From Terana coerulea (lineage: Eukaryota > Basidiomycota > Agaricomycetes > Polyporales > Phanerochaetaceae): 64,000 nt of DNA. Made by a program: the position numbers and the translations under genes. Below, piece by piece: positions 24,820 to 37,500 of this stretch. A model generated the notes under the pieces. It saw nothing but the letters and a program-made list of their open reading frames with translations, was not told where the DNA came from and did no database searches. Numbering within the stretch: position 1 is the stretch's first letter; every line of letters begins with the position of its first letter. The DNA lies in contig JAKOGH010000870.1 of assembly GCA_024811115.1 (NCBI GenBank), positions 62,001 to 126,000 on the forward strand, read 5' to 3'.

Positions 24820-25258
24820 GGTGGTTGGTGTGAGAGTGATGAAGCGGAGTCCGGGGGAAGGCGGCGTCTCTCTATTTGGCAAAGACTTTGTGGCGTACAC
24901 GTGGGAGACTGGCTGCACGTAGATAGTTAGATCTGCGTTTGCGATTTTATGCAGCGCACACCGTTAGTCAGAAATAATCCGTATACCTTTCGTTCTCCTT
25001 GTAGATATTTTGATAAATAAATTAGCCTCGGGAGTGTTCAATATTTGTGCTGGCAAAGGACTGGGTGGCTGGGGTCCTCGCACTGAGCGGTCGTACGACC
25101 ACGTGATACCCCGCATCGAGGGGTAATGTTGGCGTGCGGCTTGTTGTTCTAGACCATCTGCCCCTTCGTCACCTCCCTCCACTGCCGTGTATCCATCCTG
25201 CAACGATTTCGCTGTCGGCTATCTGTTCTTCTCGCTTGTATTCTTCCTGGTGTAATCA
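24820..25258. other. Intergenic, divergent promoter region
   Basis: About 440 bp upstream of the F-box gene and of the tentative small gene. Nothing identifiable beyond expected promoter and UTR sequence. Confidence 0.4.
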
Positions 25259-27822
25259 ATGTCCGCGGTGTATGATGATGAAGAACAACTTGAGTCTTGC
25301 CCACGGTTCAACCGCCTGCTCAGCTCTATCCTCGGCTCTCCCTTCGTAACGACCTCAGATCTGCCACCATCTGACTTGTCGCTGATGCATAGGCTCGACC
25401 CGGACGCAGATCTTGAACCTGTTGACGGTGCATTCGCTGTCGTTCCACATGCAGAGACGGTCACTCGACCAGTCTCCCCGACCCCCAGTTTCTCAACCGA
25501 TACATATTCGATGATCAACTGGACAGACAATTCCGACATGTTTTCAGCACAACCACGACCATCCATGTCGGATGCCGCACCGAGCTGCTCATTCCTCCCC
25601 TCGACCTCCCGGCGCGGGATGCCGTACGCTTATCCCTACACCACCTCTACACCCTTCAACTCGATGCGCCTCTCAAGTTCAAACAGCTTTAAGGGCTCTC
25701 GCAACTTCAACCTTCTTCCTAGGCTTTGGGACGTTCTGCGGGAGTCGTCTCCCGGCAAGAAGGGCAAGCGACGCTTTGATATCTCGACTAGTGACCTGTG
25801 GGACGAGCTCGGCGGGAGCGGGTATATTGACTACGCAAACCTTCCTCCTCTTGATGGTGAGGAGGGCGAGCTAATCGACGACGAGGCTTGCATCATCGAC
25901 GTAAGGGCAGTTACGGGCCTCGGTGAGTCTCTCACGCTTCGGTTCTGTCGTGTTCTGGTGCGCGCTCAACGCTGCCGGGCGGACGCGCGAGCTTCCCTTG
26001 GCACTCAGCATGGCTACATAGCAATCCTCTGTCGTTGATGGAAGCCTTTCGTCTCGTGCAAGTTGTTATACCCCAAGCGCGTCTGAATCCCGCTCTGCTT
26101 GAGGCTTTGGTTAATGCTCTCGGTCACGTCTGCGCTCCATGTAGCTACGGCTCACTAACTCATCTCAATTCTACAGATATCATTGCCAATATCCCGGACG
26201 AACTCGCTCTGCAGTTGCTGTCATTCCTTGACCTTCAAGATATCGTTGCATGCTTACGGGTCTCAAGGTACGCAGCCATGTAGTCGAAGGTTTCGTCTCA
26301 CATCTCACCGTGCGTGCAGAACATGGCGAAGACTTGCCTCAGACAATGCCGTGTGGCGCTCACTCTTTGCACGAAGGCGCAACATTGGATGGCTCCTGGA
26401 TCTCCGGCGCAACCGCTCTTCCGCCCTGACACCTGCGGCTCTGTTCGCGTCTGCCCATGGGCTAAGTCGATCAGGCAACCTCAGTTTACCCGCCCCTCTT
26501 GAACTCGACTGGCACCGTTTATGTCGAGATCGTGCGGAGCTTGACCGGAGATGGCTGGCACTTCCTGTTGTGGGCTCGGGATCCGAGGATAAGGAGAACG
26601 TCAGGGCTTGGGAGCCGCGCGTGAGAAGATTAGTTGGACATACCGATAGGTGCGTAGTGCAACGCTGCTCTACTACAGATTTGTCTGACTATTGCGTTCT
26701 TGGACTGTAATGTTTTACAGTGTCTACTGTCTAGAGTTTGACTCTTCACGTATCATCACCGGTTCAAGAGATCGCACCATCAAAGTCTGGAGTCTCAAGA
26801 CAGGGCGTTGTCTGGCTACCTTCACTGGTCACCGGGGAAGCGTCCTTTGCCTGAAGTTCGAGCACGACTTTGACCTCGACGAAGCCAATGCCGTGCCCGA
26901 CAACGGCGCCGAGGGGTGGCACAAGGGCATGATGATCAGCGGGTCCAGCGACTGTTCTGTCATTGTCTGGAATCTGTACTCTTACCCGATCACCAACGAA
27001 GATGGCCAGGACGAGATCGCGACTGTGGCTGAGATACGTGGAGTACTAAGGGGTCATACTGGCGGCGTGCTGGACCTTCGGATCGAGTCGAACTGGATCA
27101 TCAGCTGGTGAGTACTAGCTTGATTTCGAGCAGTCGTGATAGGCCACTCATATTCTTCCAGTGGCAAGGATGCTGCTGTTCTCGTATGGAATCGCTCGAA
27201 CTTGACGCTGCACCGTACATTCCGCGGCCACGAGGGTCCGGTGAACGCTGTCGGCGTACAGGGCAATCGTCTTGCAAGCGCTAGTGGGGACGGCAAGATG
27301 ATCCTGTGGGACATGACCAACGGAGAACGCCTGCGTACCTTTGACGCACACGATCGAGGGTTGGCATGCATCGAGTTCAAGGTGCGTCACGCCTTTCGAG
27401 CTTTATATGCTTTCGCAACTTATCATTTGGCTTAGGGCGACTTGATCGTGTCGGGCTCTAACGACTGCAAGATCAAGGTGTGGAGCGCAACCACCGGGGA
27501 ATGCCTTCGCACGCTGGTCGGCCATGACATGCTCGTAAGGACACTGTCTTATGACCCTCTGTCTGGGCGGCTGGTGAGCGGAAGCTACGACCGCAGCATC
27601 AAGGTCTGGGACATTCAAAGCGGAAAAGTGGTGAGGGAGTTCCGTGGACTCCACTACAGTCACATCTTCGACATCAAGTTCAACTGCTGCCGCATTGTTA
27701 GGTATGTGCTGTCTCATGCCTTCTTCAGTCTTACAACTAATGGGCTTGCCAGCGTTTCTCACGACCAACAAATCGTTGTCCTTGACTTCACCGAAAGCCT
27801 CGACACATCGCTGTTTATCTGA
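25259..27822 (+). CDS. F-box/WD40 repeat protein, SCF substrate adaptor
   Basis: A substrate-recognition subunit for an SCF ubiquitin ligase, by domain order: an N-terminal ~220-residue Ser-rich region (start MSAVYDDEEQLESCPRF), an F-box at IIANIPDELALQLLSFLDL to VSRTWRRLASDNAVWRSLF that would bind Skp1, then a WD40 propeller. WD repeats are visible as LVGHTDSVYCLEFDSS with IKVWSLKTGRCLATF, FTGHRGSVLCLKF with VIVWNLYSY, LRGHTGGVLDLRI, FRGHEGPVNAVGV, AHDRGLACIEFK with IKVWSATTGECLRTL, and VGHDMLVRTLSYD with IKVWDIQSGKVV, ending VVLDFTESLDTSLFI. Short introns interrupt most blades. The layout resembles Met30 and beta-TrCP type proteins but I cannot assign it to one. Reading frame is clean; the target protein is unknown. 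Confidence 0.88.
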
Positions 27823-28330
27823 ACAGCTATTACATTCCTTTGAACCCCACCCCGCACGGACTTACTCTATCTATACAACCAACAGCCTCCATGATTCTGC
27901 GCAACCTGATACCCTCATCCACCTCGCATTCCTTTTTTTCCATTATAATCATCGCTGGCAGGACGTTCTGGCAATTGTTGTCTCTGGTATCATTAGCTTT
28001 CTATATGCTGTGCAAGGATGTTTGTAGTACTAAATATCGTATTGTTATGGGCCGGGAACCCATCAAAAATCGTGCGTCTCATGCGCTCGGTTGCACACGA
28101 ATAAATTCGCAGTTCACCTACTCGGGCCTAGTTTACGAGACTTTTACTTGGTGGGACTGCTCGACACTCGTACTCTTCACGAGGCACATTCCGAGCCAAC
28201 GTGGGAAGGCGCTACTTCATGGCGCTTAGATTAAATGTGGATTTCCAGGCCAGATCATGTTAGCTTAGATTAGATAAATATTTAGTGCAGCCCTTGACTC
28301 CCTGGAGTCACTTAGACTCACCCACTCACC
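27823..28330. other. Intergenic spacer before THR4
   Basis: 508 bp containing the F-box gene 3' UTR and the THR4 promoter. Only short open frames without domains are present. Confidence 0.5.
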
Positions 28331-30238
28331 ATGAATTACTTCTCAACAAGAGGCGGAGAGGAATTGCTCTCATTTGAAGAGGTTGGAGTACCTGCTTTGT
28401 GTGAAAAGAGATGCTGACAAGACAGTGCTTAGACTGTACTCACTGGTCTAGCACCAGATGGCGGACTGTACATCCCAGAAAGCGTACCCTCCCTACCGAA
28501 GGACTGGCAAACGACATGGGCCCGCTATTCATTTGTGGACCTTTCCGTTGAGGTCTTGTCTTTGTATATCTCTTCTGAGGAGATATCGAGAGAAGAGCTT
28601 CGAGCATTGGTTGAGAAGTCGTACAGCACCTTCAGGCACCCGGACGTTACGCCTCTGCACAAGCTAAACGACAAGACCTACATCCTGGAACTCTTTCACG
28701 GACCGACGTTCGCTTTCAAGGATGTTGCGCTCCAGCTGCTCGGCAACCTCTTCGAATTCTTCCTGGCACGCCGCAATGCGAAGAAAGCGAAGGGTGAGAA
28801 GCGGGAGCAGTTGACTGTAGTTGGTGCGACGAGTGGGGACACTGGGAGGTGCGTCTACCAAATCATGCTTCTGTTCATTTATTTAGTTGGATGTCGCAGT
28901 GCTGCGATATACGGCTTGAGAAATAAAACCGACGTCTCCATCTTTATACTGCACCCGAAAGGCCGAGTGTCCCCCATCCAGGAAGCACAAATGACCACAA
29001 TAACGGATGAGAATGTTCACAACCTTGCGGTCAAGGGTACATTCGACGACTGTCAAGTATGTCGTAAACTATCCCTCTGTGCGGAATCCAACTAAATAAC
29101 AGCGCACAGGACATCGTCAAAGCTCTTTTTGGAGACAAGGAGTTCAATGCCAAGCACCATCTCGGCGCGGTGAACTCTATCAACTGGGCCCGCATTCTAG
29201 CGCAGACAGTGTACTACTTTCTGTCGTACTTCCAGCTCCGTCGCCAGCTCTCGTCATCGCTCAGCCCAAGCGAGCTCACAGACATCAAGCTGCAATATGT
29301 CGTCCCAACGGGCAACTTTGGGGACATCCTCGCGGGATACTACGCCAAGCGCATGGGTCTTCCAATTGACCAGCTTGTGGTAGCCACCAACTCCAACGAC
29401 ATTCTCGCTCGTTTCTGGAAGAGCGGTGCGTACGAGAAGGTTGACTCGTCTTCCGCTACTGCAAACGGCGCTGCCGCCCCTGCGGCAGGTGCCTCAGACG
29501 GGAAACAGAGCGCGGAGGTGGGGAGGCGTGAAGGAGACGCTCAGCCCTGCGATGGATATTCTAGTATCGAGCAATTTCGAGCGGTTGCTGTGGTATCTTG
29601 CGTACGAGGGACTTGAGGAATCCGATGCCGCCACCAGGCGGGGTGCATCGGAGACGGTGAACTCCTGGATGCAAAGGTCAAGAGCGACGGGCGCGTCGAG
29701 GTTCCGACCAAAGCTTTGGAGCTGGCACGGAGAGACTTCCTCGCAGAGCGGGTTTCCGATCAGCTGGTGAGTACCGCATCAGAAATGTCCCCTGCTTCAA
29801 AACGTTGATCCATGTTATGATAGACTCTGGAAACCATCCGCTCATACTTTGACACGGAGCCGTCGTATGTCGCTGACCCCCACACTGCCGTTGGCTTGGC
29901 CGCTGCCCGTGTCATTGCTCCCACAAAAGTGCGTGCCAGCATCTCTGATTATCGCGTTAAGCTCAGAGCTTAACGTTTGCTTCAGCCCCACATCCACTGT
30001 GCAGGTTATCCTCTCCACAGCCCACCCAGCGAAGTTCTCCGAAGCAGTGACTCGAGCTCTCGACCACTCCTCGAAGTTTAACTTCGAGCGGGACGTACTG
30101 CCTGTGGAATTCAGGGGACTGCTTGAGAAGGAGCGCAAGGTGATTGACGTCGAAGGTCCTCAAGTCGACTTGGTGAAGCAAGTCATTGAAAAGTTCGCTA
30201 CCGCGAACACTGTGCCCGTGCAGGACGCTAGCGTTTGA
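28331..30238 (+). CDS. THR4: Threonine synthase, two apparent frame breaks
   Basis: A PLP enzyme converting O-phosphohomoserine to threonine, the last step of threonine synthesis. The ATG at 28331 gives MNYFSTRGGEELLSFEE, then (after a short intron) VLTGLAPDGGLYIPESVP. The PLP lysine is in HGPTFAFKDVALQ, the phosphate site in VVGATSGDTG, and PTGNFGDILAGYYAKRMGLP and ATNSNDILARFWKSG are strongly conserved. The C-terminus has DPHTAVGLAAAR and STAHPAKFSEAV. Two positions break the frame inside what should be one exon: near 29518-29527, between AEVG and GVKETLSPAMDIL (one base too many), and at 29671-29680, between NSWMQR and KSDGRVEVPTKALEL (one base too few). Both flanks match the family on either side, so I treat these as probable base errors in a working gene. 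Confidence 0.88.
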
Positions 30239-30357
30239 ACGGTGGATACAACTCGAATAAATGAATGTATAAATAGAAATATAAGATATAGCGAATATGC
30301 GGGTGGATACGGCCTCAGAATGGCAGCTTCCCTGGGCTGCCTAGATCCACATTGCCT

Positions 30358-33300
30358 CTATCTGTCTACTTGTAAGTTACCAACATTACCAGCCAAGTAA
30401 AGCTCCCCATTGGCCCGTTTTATACCCATCCCGTAAGTGCGACCCCCGTACACGGTGATATCGTCCATACTGAAGAACGGCACCTCTCGTGATTCGCCCT
30501 CGTCATCAGGGTCACGCTTCCTCTTCGAAGGCGCACCGGAGGGCCCTTTCTTATCCACGCCGACTAGGGCCTGGAGGCCGTAATGTTGGTCTGGAGACCT
30601 GTCGTTTCTTGCCTTCTTTAGCTCTTGCATGTCGTCAAACACTAGCTTCATAGCATCGGAGAAGCATCTGTGATTGTCCAGCACCCGTCTCGCCTTGGGG
30701 TTGTGTCCCGGGAGTTCTGTCTTTCTTGTGACCTGCGCCAGCTATAACCACCGGAACCACTGTGGCGTTTGGCTCTGGCTCTGGCTCTGGCTCCGGCTCC
30801 GGCGCTGGGGCAGATCCGGAAGGTGTGGGCTCGTCTGCGACATGTCGAGGTCTGGCACGCTGGGGGAGGGTATCGAAAGGATTGAATTCGACTAGCGCTT
30901 CATCGTCGTTAGGTTCGACGGAAGGCACCACGGTCGCCTTGCCCACATGCTTGTCTTTCACCGCGAACCGCGCCAAGTTTACGAAATCGAGGGCGGTATA
31001 ATGTTCGTGTACGAGCGAGTACAAGCGATCAAGGAGCACGGATAGCGGCGTCGGTCCGTCAGTGCTAGGCAATAAGTCCACAGGCGGAACGCCATCGACC
31101 ACGAAGCCCATCTTGGTTTGGCCCCCGGCACAGTAGTTATTCTCGCACTCGATTTCTTCGTTGAAAAACTGCGAGATTAAGAGCAGAAGTCGTTCGTTGG
31201 CCCTATTCTTGGCGCGGATATCGGCTACTGTGTCGGTTGCAAGGTACTCTGGAGTCATGGTGTGGTAGTGATAGCGAGAAGCCATCTCTACAAGGATGTA
31301 TAGGAACGACTCCACATCGTCCGAAAGGCTGCGGGGTTTCCTGGGAAACCGGAGAGCAAGCGCGGACAAGTACTGCCAGGTGCCCTAAACAGAAGTGATG
31401 CTTGTGTCAGCCGGCAGCACAAACGACCACGGACAAGCACTTACAGAACGCACTGGTTGCGTCTGAGGTGCCTCTAAATCCTTCGCAAATTTGCACAGGT
31501 CCCAATCGCTGAGAAACCCTCGCGGCTTATTCCTCGGTGCCTCGACGTCGATCATGATGTTCCCGACGCTGACGTCTCGATGCAGGACCTGAGCTTCTTC
31601 CCATGCGTCTTGATGACCTGCGAGCGCTGCTTGAGCTGTCATGTATAGAGAATGTCAACAGAATTTTACGCACCGATAAACGCGTGCATGACAACGGACA
31701 TCAGCTCGTAAGAGTCTTCGTAGCTTTCCAATGAACGACCTATCTCTTTCAAGACGATACGACAATGCCGACGTTCTATAGCCCCCTTGAGGTAACGCTG
31801 CGATACAGTCGTTTGTGGAAAGTCTATTCCCCCGACGTCGCCTCCCGCCAGTAGAGTCGCGACGCATCTAACCTCTTTCTCGTTCAACAGCTTCAGAACG
31901 TCGTACTCGGTTACGACGTCGCGGGGGCCCAATGCTCTCCACTGATCTTTTAGGAATCGTAGGCAACCGTCCTCGAGGTCATACGCGATGTATGCTTTGG
32001 TAGCACGTCCAACCGGTGTATGCTGAACGAAGATAGGCCGGCCAATGAGATAGTGCTTGACAGGTTGCTTCTTCGCCCCCCGAGTCGTCCTTTTGCCTCA
32101 ACGTCAACAGGAAGCTACGGGTACACATTTAACCTGGGTGCTCGTCAGATATAATGCGTATACTGAACGGATGAACGGTTCACATACCTTGTAAATAGGA
32201 TGTTGTCCAATATCGTTGACCATCCATGCGTGGTAGAGCTGAAGGTATCTGTTGTCCGTCTTGTATGCTTCGAGCTTTGCCGTCTCGCCCTTCGTCGCCG
32301 GAGTAGTGGTTGGATCGTATCCTTGCTGCTCGCGACTGAGTAGTGCAAGGCGAAAGACAAAGTTGAAGAATTTCCGTGAGCCCCCTTCCTCCCTCAGATC
32401 AAGAGATTCACAAGCGACAGCGCCGGAACGATCCCACCGGAAAAGGCGAACATGGTTTCCAGCGACATAGATCGTGAACACATGCGTACGATGTTGCCGG
32501 ATCTGGATATCGGTCGCATAGCGAGCGTGCTGCGCTCTAGCTTTTGCGCTGTCCTCCCCGTCACCAAGGAATCCAGGTGACTTGAACTTGAACCCGGACT
32601 TGCCCTCGCTGGGTTTGCACTCTACGGCGACGATCATCCACGGCCATGAGACGCGGGCGATATACTTGGCGTTTGGGTCGTTTGGATACTTCTTTTCGAG
32701 CTTCTCGGGATCGTACATCCATTGCTTCTTCGCCGCGTTAGTCGTTTGATACATCGCCAAATCCGGCCGCGAATCTTCTGTGTCAGATTCTCGCCAATCC
32801 GAGACGTTCTTGAAGATGTCCTTCGAGTTTGCCTTGTGCAAAACGTAATTCAACATGTTGCACTGTGAGGGAGACGTTAATCATGGCTTTGAAGCTGGGA
32901 GCACAATTGACTTGCCAAGACAGGATACATAGCTCTTTCTTCAATCTTCTTGCCGAATCCGCAGAATTTGTTCAGCTTGGGTGTCTCCTTGGGCAAGTCG
33001 CGGTCTCCGGGTGCAAACTTCAGGAACTGCTCATAAGTCACCTCCACATATCTCTTGTCCATGATCTTGTTGAGCTTGGTAACGTAAGTCGCGTCCTTGG
33101 GGTGCAAGCCGTGGCCTCCTGGTCCGGGATGATGTGGTGTAGCAGCAATCGAATGAGCGAGCCAAGATTGTGGTTGGGATTGCTGTCGAGTGAAAGGCGC
33201 GGCTGGGTTTTGCTGGAAGGGGAAAGGATGATCTTCACCGTCGCCTTGGTTTGAGCCGTTGTACGACGAGGGAGGGGTCGGATCGAAGTCGGTATTCTCG

Positions 33301-33467
33301 TCTGAGTCGTATAAGTCTTGCTCTGCGTCTTCGATGGGTTGCGCCTCTGACCGGTCGAGATCCTCGTCTGTGATGAGAGAATTGTCGTCCTCGTCGCTGT
33401 CGGATGTGTCTGGGAGGACTTGGTTTAACGAGCGATGCTGGAGGGAGTCTCTACCGTCAAAGGACAT
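30358..33467 (-). pseudogene. FunK1-family protein kinase, copy A, frame disrupted
   Basis: First of three tandem FunK1 (fungal-specific kinase, Pfam FunK1) genes. The ATG at 33467 starts MSFDGRDSLQHRSLNQVLPD with an acidic leader. HPGPGGHGLHPKD and MDKRYVEVTYEQFLKFAPG precede the first intron (GC donor at 32915, acceptor before 32862). Then follow RPDLAMYQ, WPWMIVAVECKPSEGKSG, THVFTIYVAGNHVRLFRWDR, HYLIGRPIF, CVATLLAGGDVGG, CRIVLKEIGRSL, the catalytic HRDVSVGNIMID, LSDWDLCKFAKDL and LRFPRKPRSLSDDVESFLY. The frame is damaged twice. Two in-frame TGA codons (complement of 32104-32106 and 32098-32100) follow exon 3's start, beside a C6 run at 32076-32081. A one-base shift lies near 30697-30700 before RVLDNH. 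Sequence error or real decay are both possible; the label pseudogene is provisional. Confidence 0.7.
30771..30804. repeat. Six-base microsatellite coding for Glu-Pro repeats
   Basis: Near-perfect GGCTCT/GGCTCC hexamer array inside FunK1-A; on the minus strand it encodes alternating Glu-Pro. It lies about 70 bases from the frame shift in that gene. Neither paralog B nor C has an array of this kind at the matching place. Confidence 0.7.
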
Positions 33468-33567
33468 AATGCAGCATGTGGGGTTAAGACACTCACCGAT
33501 TCGCAACAGGTCCCGACCCTTATACTCTAATGCCCGACGAGCCAACTACAGGCCACCTTGGCCGATC

Positions 33568-33578
33568 AGCGAACAATA
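33568..33578 (-). promoter_or_regulatory. Proximal shared element, FunK1-A
   Basis: Plus-strand AGCGAACAATA lies 101 bp upstream of the FunK1-A start codon. Its ten-base core GCGAACAATA also lies about 100 bp upstream of FunK1-B and 93 bp upstream of FunK1-C, and in A and B it is followed by a further shared GAGCGGACTTA. The constant position suggests a core promoter or transcription-start element; this is inference from comparison within the window. Confidence 0.45.
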
Positions 33579-33913
33579 GTCCGTGGCCGCGAGCGGACTT
33601 ACAGCGAGGAGTTGGGCCACTGGTCCACTGGCCCAAGCGTTTTAAAAGCGCCGTATGGTTTTAGGTGCGTGCGGTCGCTTGAGAGGTATGATGAATACGA
33701 AAACTCGAGTCGCTGTCGATGTATGACTCTAAATATCTGCCACCAGTGAGATACGTCTTCAGCCGTCGCCAGAATGCTCTTAAAGCGCAGAGTACGGGTC
33801 AGAGTTTATGTGCCACTCGTTGGTCAAGGGGTATTGTTCTCGCTCATCGTGAGGGGCCGAAGCACAAGAACAACATCTAGATCCGACTCAGAGAAGCGCC
33901 CGAACATCCCGGT

Positions 33914-33927
33914 GGCCTTGTGGCGTT
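33914..33927 (-). promoter_or_regulatory. Distal shared 14-mer, FunK1-A
   Basis: GGCCTTGTGGCGTT, 447 bp upstream of the FunK1-A ATG, is identical at 38287-38300 and 43140-43153, in each case 445-495 bp upstream of a FunK1 start. In copies A and C it is preceded by GCGCCCGAAC, so the similarity extends beyond the 14-mer. Candidate regulatory site or remnant of the duplicated unit. Confidence 0.45.
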
Positions 33928-33977
33928 TCTGATCACGCTTGGACGGCAGTTGCCGCAGGGCTCTTCGGGGGAGCGCT

Positions 33978-34240
33978 GAGTTCACTGAATGGACTCACAC
34001 TCAACGGACCCAAGTAGATACATATCTATTTAGCACCGGAGCTCATGCGGTTCGTCCCGCGCTTCGTTACCAATACCAGACTTCAACAAAACAAAAAAGA
34101 GTTCACTGAATGAGTCGACGCCACGGATTTACACTCAACGGACCCAGTAGATACATATCTACTAGCACTGGAGCTCATGCGGTTCGTCCCGCGCTTCGTT
34201 AACAATACATAGAGTTTAAATCAAGTAAAATAAAATAAAA
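33978..34240. repeat. Tandem repeat, two units with A-rich tails
   Basis: Two direct copies of a roughly 100-base unit: 33978-34098 and 34099-34240. Each begins GAGTTCACTGAATG, contains ACTCAACGGACCCA(A)GTAGATACATATCTA and GGAGCTCATGCGGTTCGTCC, ends near CAATAC and is followed by an A-rich stretch. A third, degenerate start (GAGTTCGCCGAATG) follows at 34241. The A-rich tails recall short retroposons, but I see no target-site duplication or clear polymerase III boxes. Confidence 0.65.
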
Positions 34241-34585
34241 GAGTTCGCCGAATGCCTTGAAGGGCAGAACCGTCGGAAGCTCGCTGGCCTACCAATCAGC
34301 ATGGGGTAACGAGCTATTTGATGTGACCCAAAATGCGGTGATATAAAGTGAACTTGCCGTTCAAAAAGGATCGACTTGAAGGTAAGTACACTGCTCTCAT
34401 CCCGGGGCCGGTTGCGTACTTAGTATACTTAAGTAGAGACGCAGTACTGTCTGCGAGTACAGTTTGCGCCTAACGAACGATGCAAATATACATTCACAAA
34501 CTATTATCCATACTTTTATCGCAGTATTACCGCTATCATCAGAATAGTACTACTATCATCAGAGTACCAACGTTATCCTTCAAGT

Positions 34586-37500
34586 TTACAGAATCGCCTG
34601 GTCATCGCGTTCGTCGTCACCATCCCCGGCCATGTCTTCGCCTTCCTCTTGAATCGCAGGAAGTACCTCGCGCTTACGACGAGGCAAGTTGACCTGTTGG
34701 GTGTGACCGCCGTACTTCATCCGCTTCGGGTCCTGTTCCTCTCCGTCTTCGGATCCCTTCCGCTTGACGCCAGTCGAAGGGTTTTTCTGGTACGCACCAA
34801 TCATCAGCATGAGGCCCGCGTGTTGATCAACGGTCTTGTCGTTCAGCGCGAGACTGAGGTTCTGCTGCTGGCCATCCTCATCGAAGAATACGGAGCGGAA
34901 CGCGCCGATTATATGCTGGTGGTTGTCCAGAACTCGTTTGGCCTCAGGATCTCGGGGCGGGTGTTCCGGTTCCGGGTCGTAGCACTCGTCATCCGAGTCG
35001 TGAGCGTCGGCGGCATGTTTGGAAACAACCCGTGAGCCCGATGCTACGTCGCGCGGCCGTTGTAGTCCATACTGGTCGAACATCTTCGCGAAGTCGATAA
35101 CTCCACTACTGCGCGCGTTGACTTTGCGAGGAACCCCGGCACGAGCAGGTGGTATAGGAGAGGCTGGATTCTCCTCCGTGAAGGCCGTATCGCCGGTGTT
35201 GACCGTCCTAACCGCGAAACGACGGTAGTCGGTGTAGTCAATCGCCCTGTAGTGTTCGTATAGGAGGTTGTAAAGGTTGTTCAACAGCGTCTCCAATGGA
35301 ACGATTCTCTTCCCTACGCGGTTTAACCGAAGAGGCGGAGTGCCATCCATAACCCGGGCCATCTTGGTGACGCCGCCCGACCACCATCCGTTTTCGCATT
35401 CGAACTCCTCGTTGAAAAGATCATCGACCATTTTCGCCAATTGCTTGTTCCCTGCATTGAACTCCTTAATAGTCTTGTAAGAAGGGTTCGGAGGGTACTG
35501 CAGAGTCATGCGATGTCGATGGAAGCGGGAAGTGAGTTGGACGAGCACATAGATAAACGACTCAAGATCGTCTGCGACTTCCTGTGGTTTCTTTGGATAC
35601 CGGAGAGACAGCGCAGACATGTACTGCCAAGTCCCCTGCAGGACATGTTAGCCATCGTAGCCGCCAGTAGTGTCGATATATGCTAGATATCGAAGCTTAC
35701 CGAGCGGCCAGCCTGTGTAGGCTCCCTCCAGAGATCCTTGCGGAACTTGCACAGGTCCCAATCGGTCAGAAACCCCTTCGGTGAGTCAATCGAGGATTCC
35801 ACGTCAATCATTATGTTGCCCAGGCTGACGTCGCGGTGCAGCACGCCTCCTTTCTCCCAAGCTTGCTGGTGACCTTTTGGTCGTTTTGTTTAGCACTCGT
35901 GCCGCACGAAAAAATGGTGTCACCAAGCTCACCCATAATCGAGTGCAGAACGACAGCCATTAACTCCTGCGTGTCCTCGTAACTGTCAAGCGAACGCCCA
36001 ATTTCCTTGAGGACGATACGACAGTGGCGGCGCTGTGAGACCTCGCCCTCTTGCATGACGTCCTGAGAGAGGGTCACCTGGGCAGAGTCACCTTCACCGA
36101 CATCACCGCCAGCCAGCATAGTGGCAATACACTGCACTTTAAGCCCGTTCAAGTGCGCGTAGATCTCGGCCTCGGCAGGTACATTCGGTTTTATTGATCT
36201 CCATTGGTCCTTGAGGAACCTGAGTCGACCTTCCACCATATCATAGGCAATGTATGCTCGGGTAGCGCGTCCAGTCGGAGAGTATTGCCCTGAGATGTAT
36301 CGGCCGATTAGGTAGACCCTGCGTCGTTGACTCTGTAAACTGGAGCGAGTTGTCACCTTGGACTCCGAGAATGCCGTAGCCACAACGTTGCACTCCACCT
36401 ATCCGGTGTATTAGTCTCTCATAGCAAACCTCTTCCATGGGTCAGCTCACCCTATATATGGGGAATTCTTCCATGTTCGTGAGCATGTGAGAGTGGTACG
36501 CCCTAAGATCCGCGTTGTCGGTCTTGTAAGCTCTCAGCCTCTTGATGTCGAGCGGACCGGCAAGTGTTGCCGTCGGATCGTATCCCTGAACCGCACGTCC
36601 AGTCTTTGCAAGACGATAGACGAAGTTCAAGAGCTGAAGAGGGTTCTTCGTAAGGTTGATGGGCTCGGTGACGACGGTGCCCGCTCGATCCCAACGGAAA
36701 AGTCGAGCGTAGTTGCCGGCCACGTAGATTGTGAAGACATGGGTACGATGCTGGCGGAGCTGAAGCTCTATCGCGTACTTCGCGAATTGAGCTCGGGCCT
36801 CCCGTCCCTTGTCAGTGTCGTGAAGGAATTTCCTCTTCTGCCTGAAGAAAAAACCGGATTCAGCATCGTTGGGCTTGCATTCCATCGCAACGACAATCCA
36901 GGGCCATGCCACACGGGCAACGTGCTTCCTATGCGTTCTGGGAAATTTCCTGAGCTTCTGGTCGGGATACGCATAAGCCGACCTCGCCGCATCACTGTCC
37001 AGGTACCATACGACGTCCGGCCGCATATCGAATTCTCCAGACTCGCGTCGGTCCGAGACATCCTTGAACACGTCTCCCGAATTTCCCTTCTTCAGCACGG
37101 CATTGAGAACGTCGCACTATCGTGTTTGAGTTGTCCGGGATGAGCAAGCGCCACAGCGAAAGGCCTAGTACTCACCAAAATAGGGTACATCTCCGACTCT
37201 TTCGGATAAAGACCAAACCCTCGAAAGCCCTTGATTTTCTGCGACACTTTCGCGGGCATGTCTGAACCAGGCACAGCCTCCATGAACCTCTCCCACGGCA
37301 CTTGGACGTACTTCTTGTCCATGTATTGGTTCAGCTTGACGACGAACGCGGGGTCTTTGGGGTGTATGCCGAAAGATGCGGGACCAGGCTTCTTAGGGGT
37401 CCCTCCGTAACCAGCAGCTACGTGTGCGGGTGTGACAAGATCGCCTTCTGGGCGTGAAAGGGTGCGGTCCCAAGTATCTCGCTCTTGGCTGGGGTTGAAG

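Larger units (their letters stand above)
33468..34585. other. Spacer between FunK1-A and FunK1-B
   Basis: 1.1 kb holding the FunK1-A promoter, with elements shared by all three copies, and a short tandem repeat with A-rich tails (see separate entries). I see no gene here. Confidence 0.6.

Noticed and set aside
34040..34070. tRNA gene suspected from GGTTCGTCC in the tandem repeat
   Set aside because: No acceptor stem, A-box or cloverleaf could be folded around it; kept only as a possible SINE-like hint.
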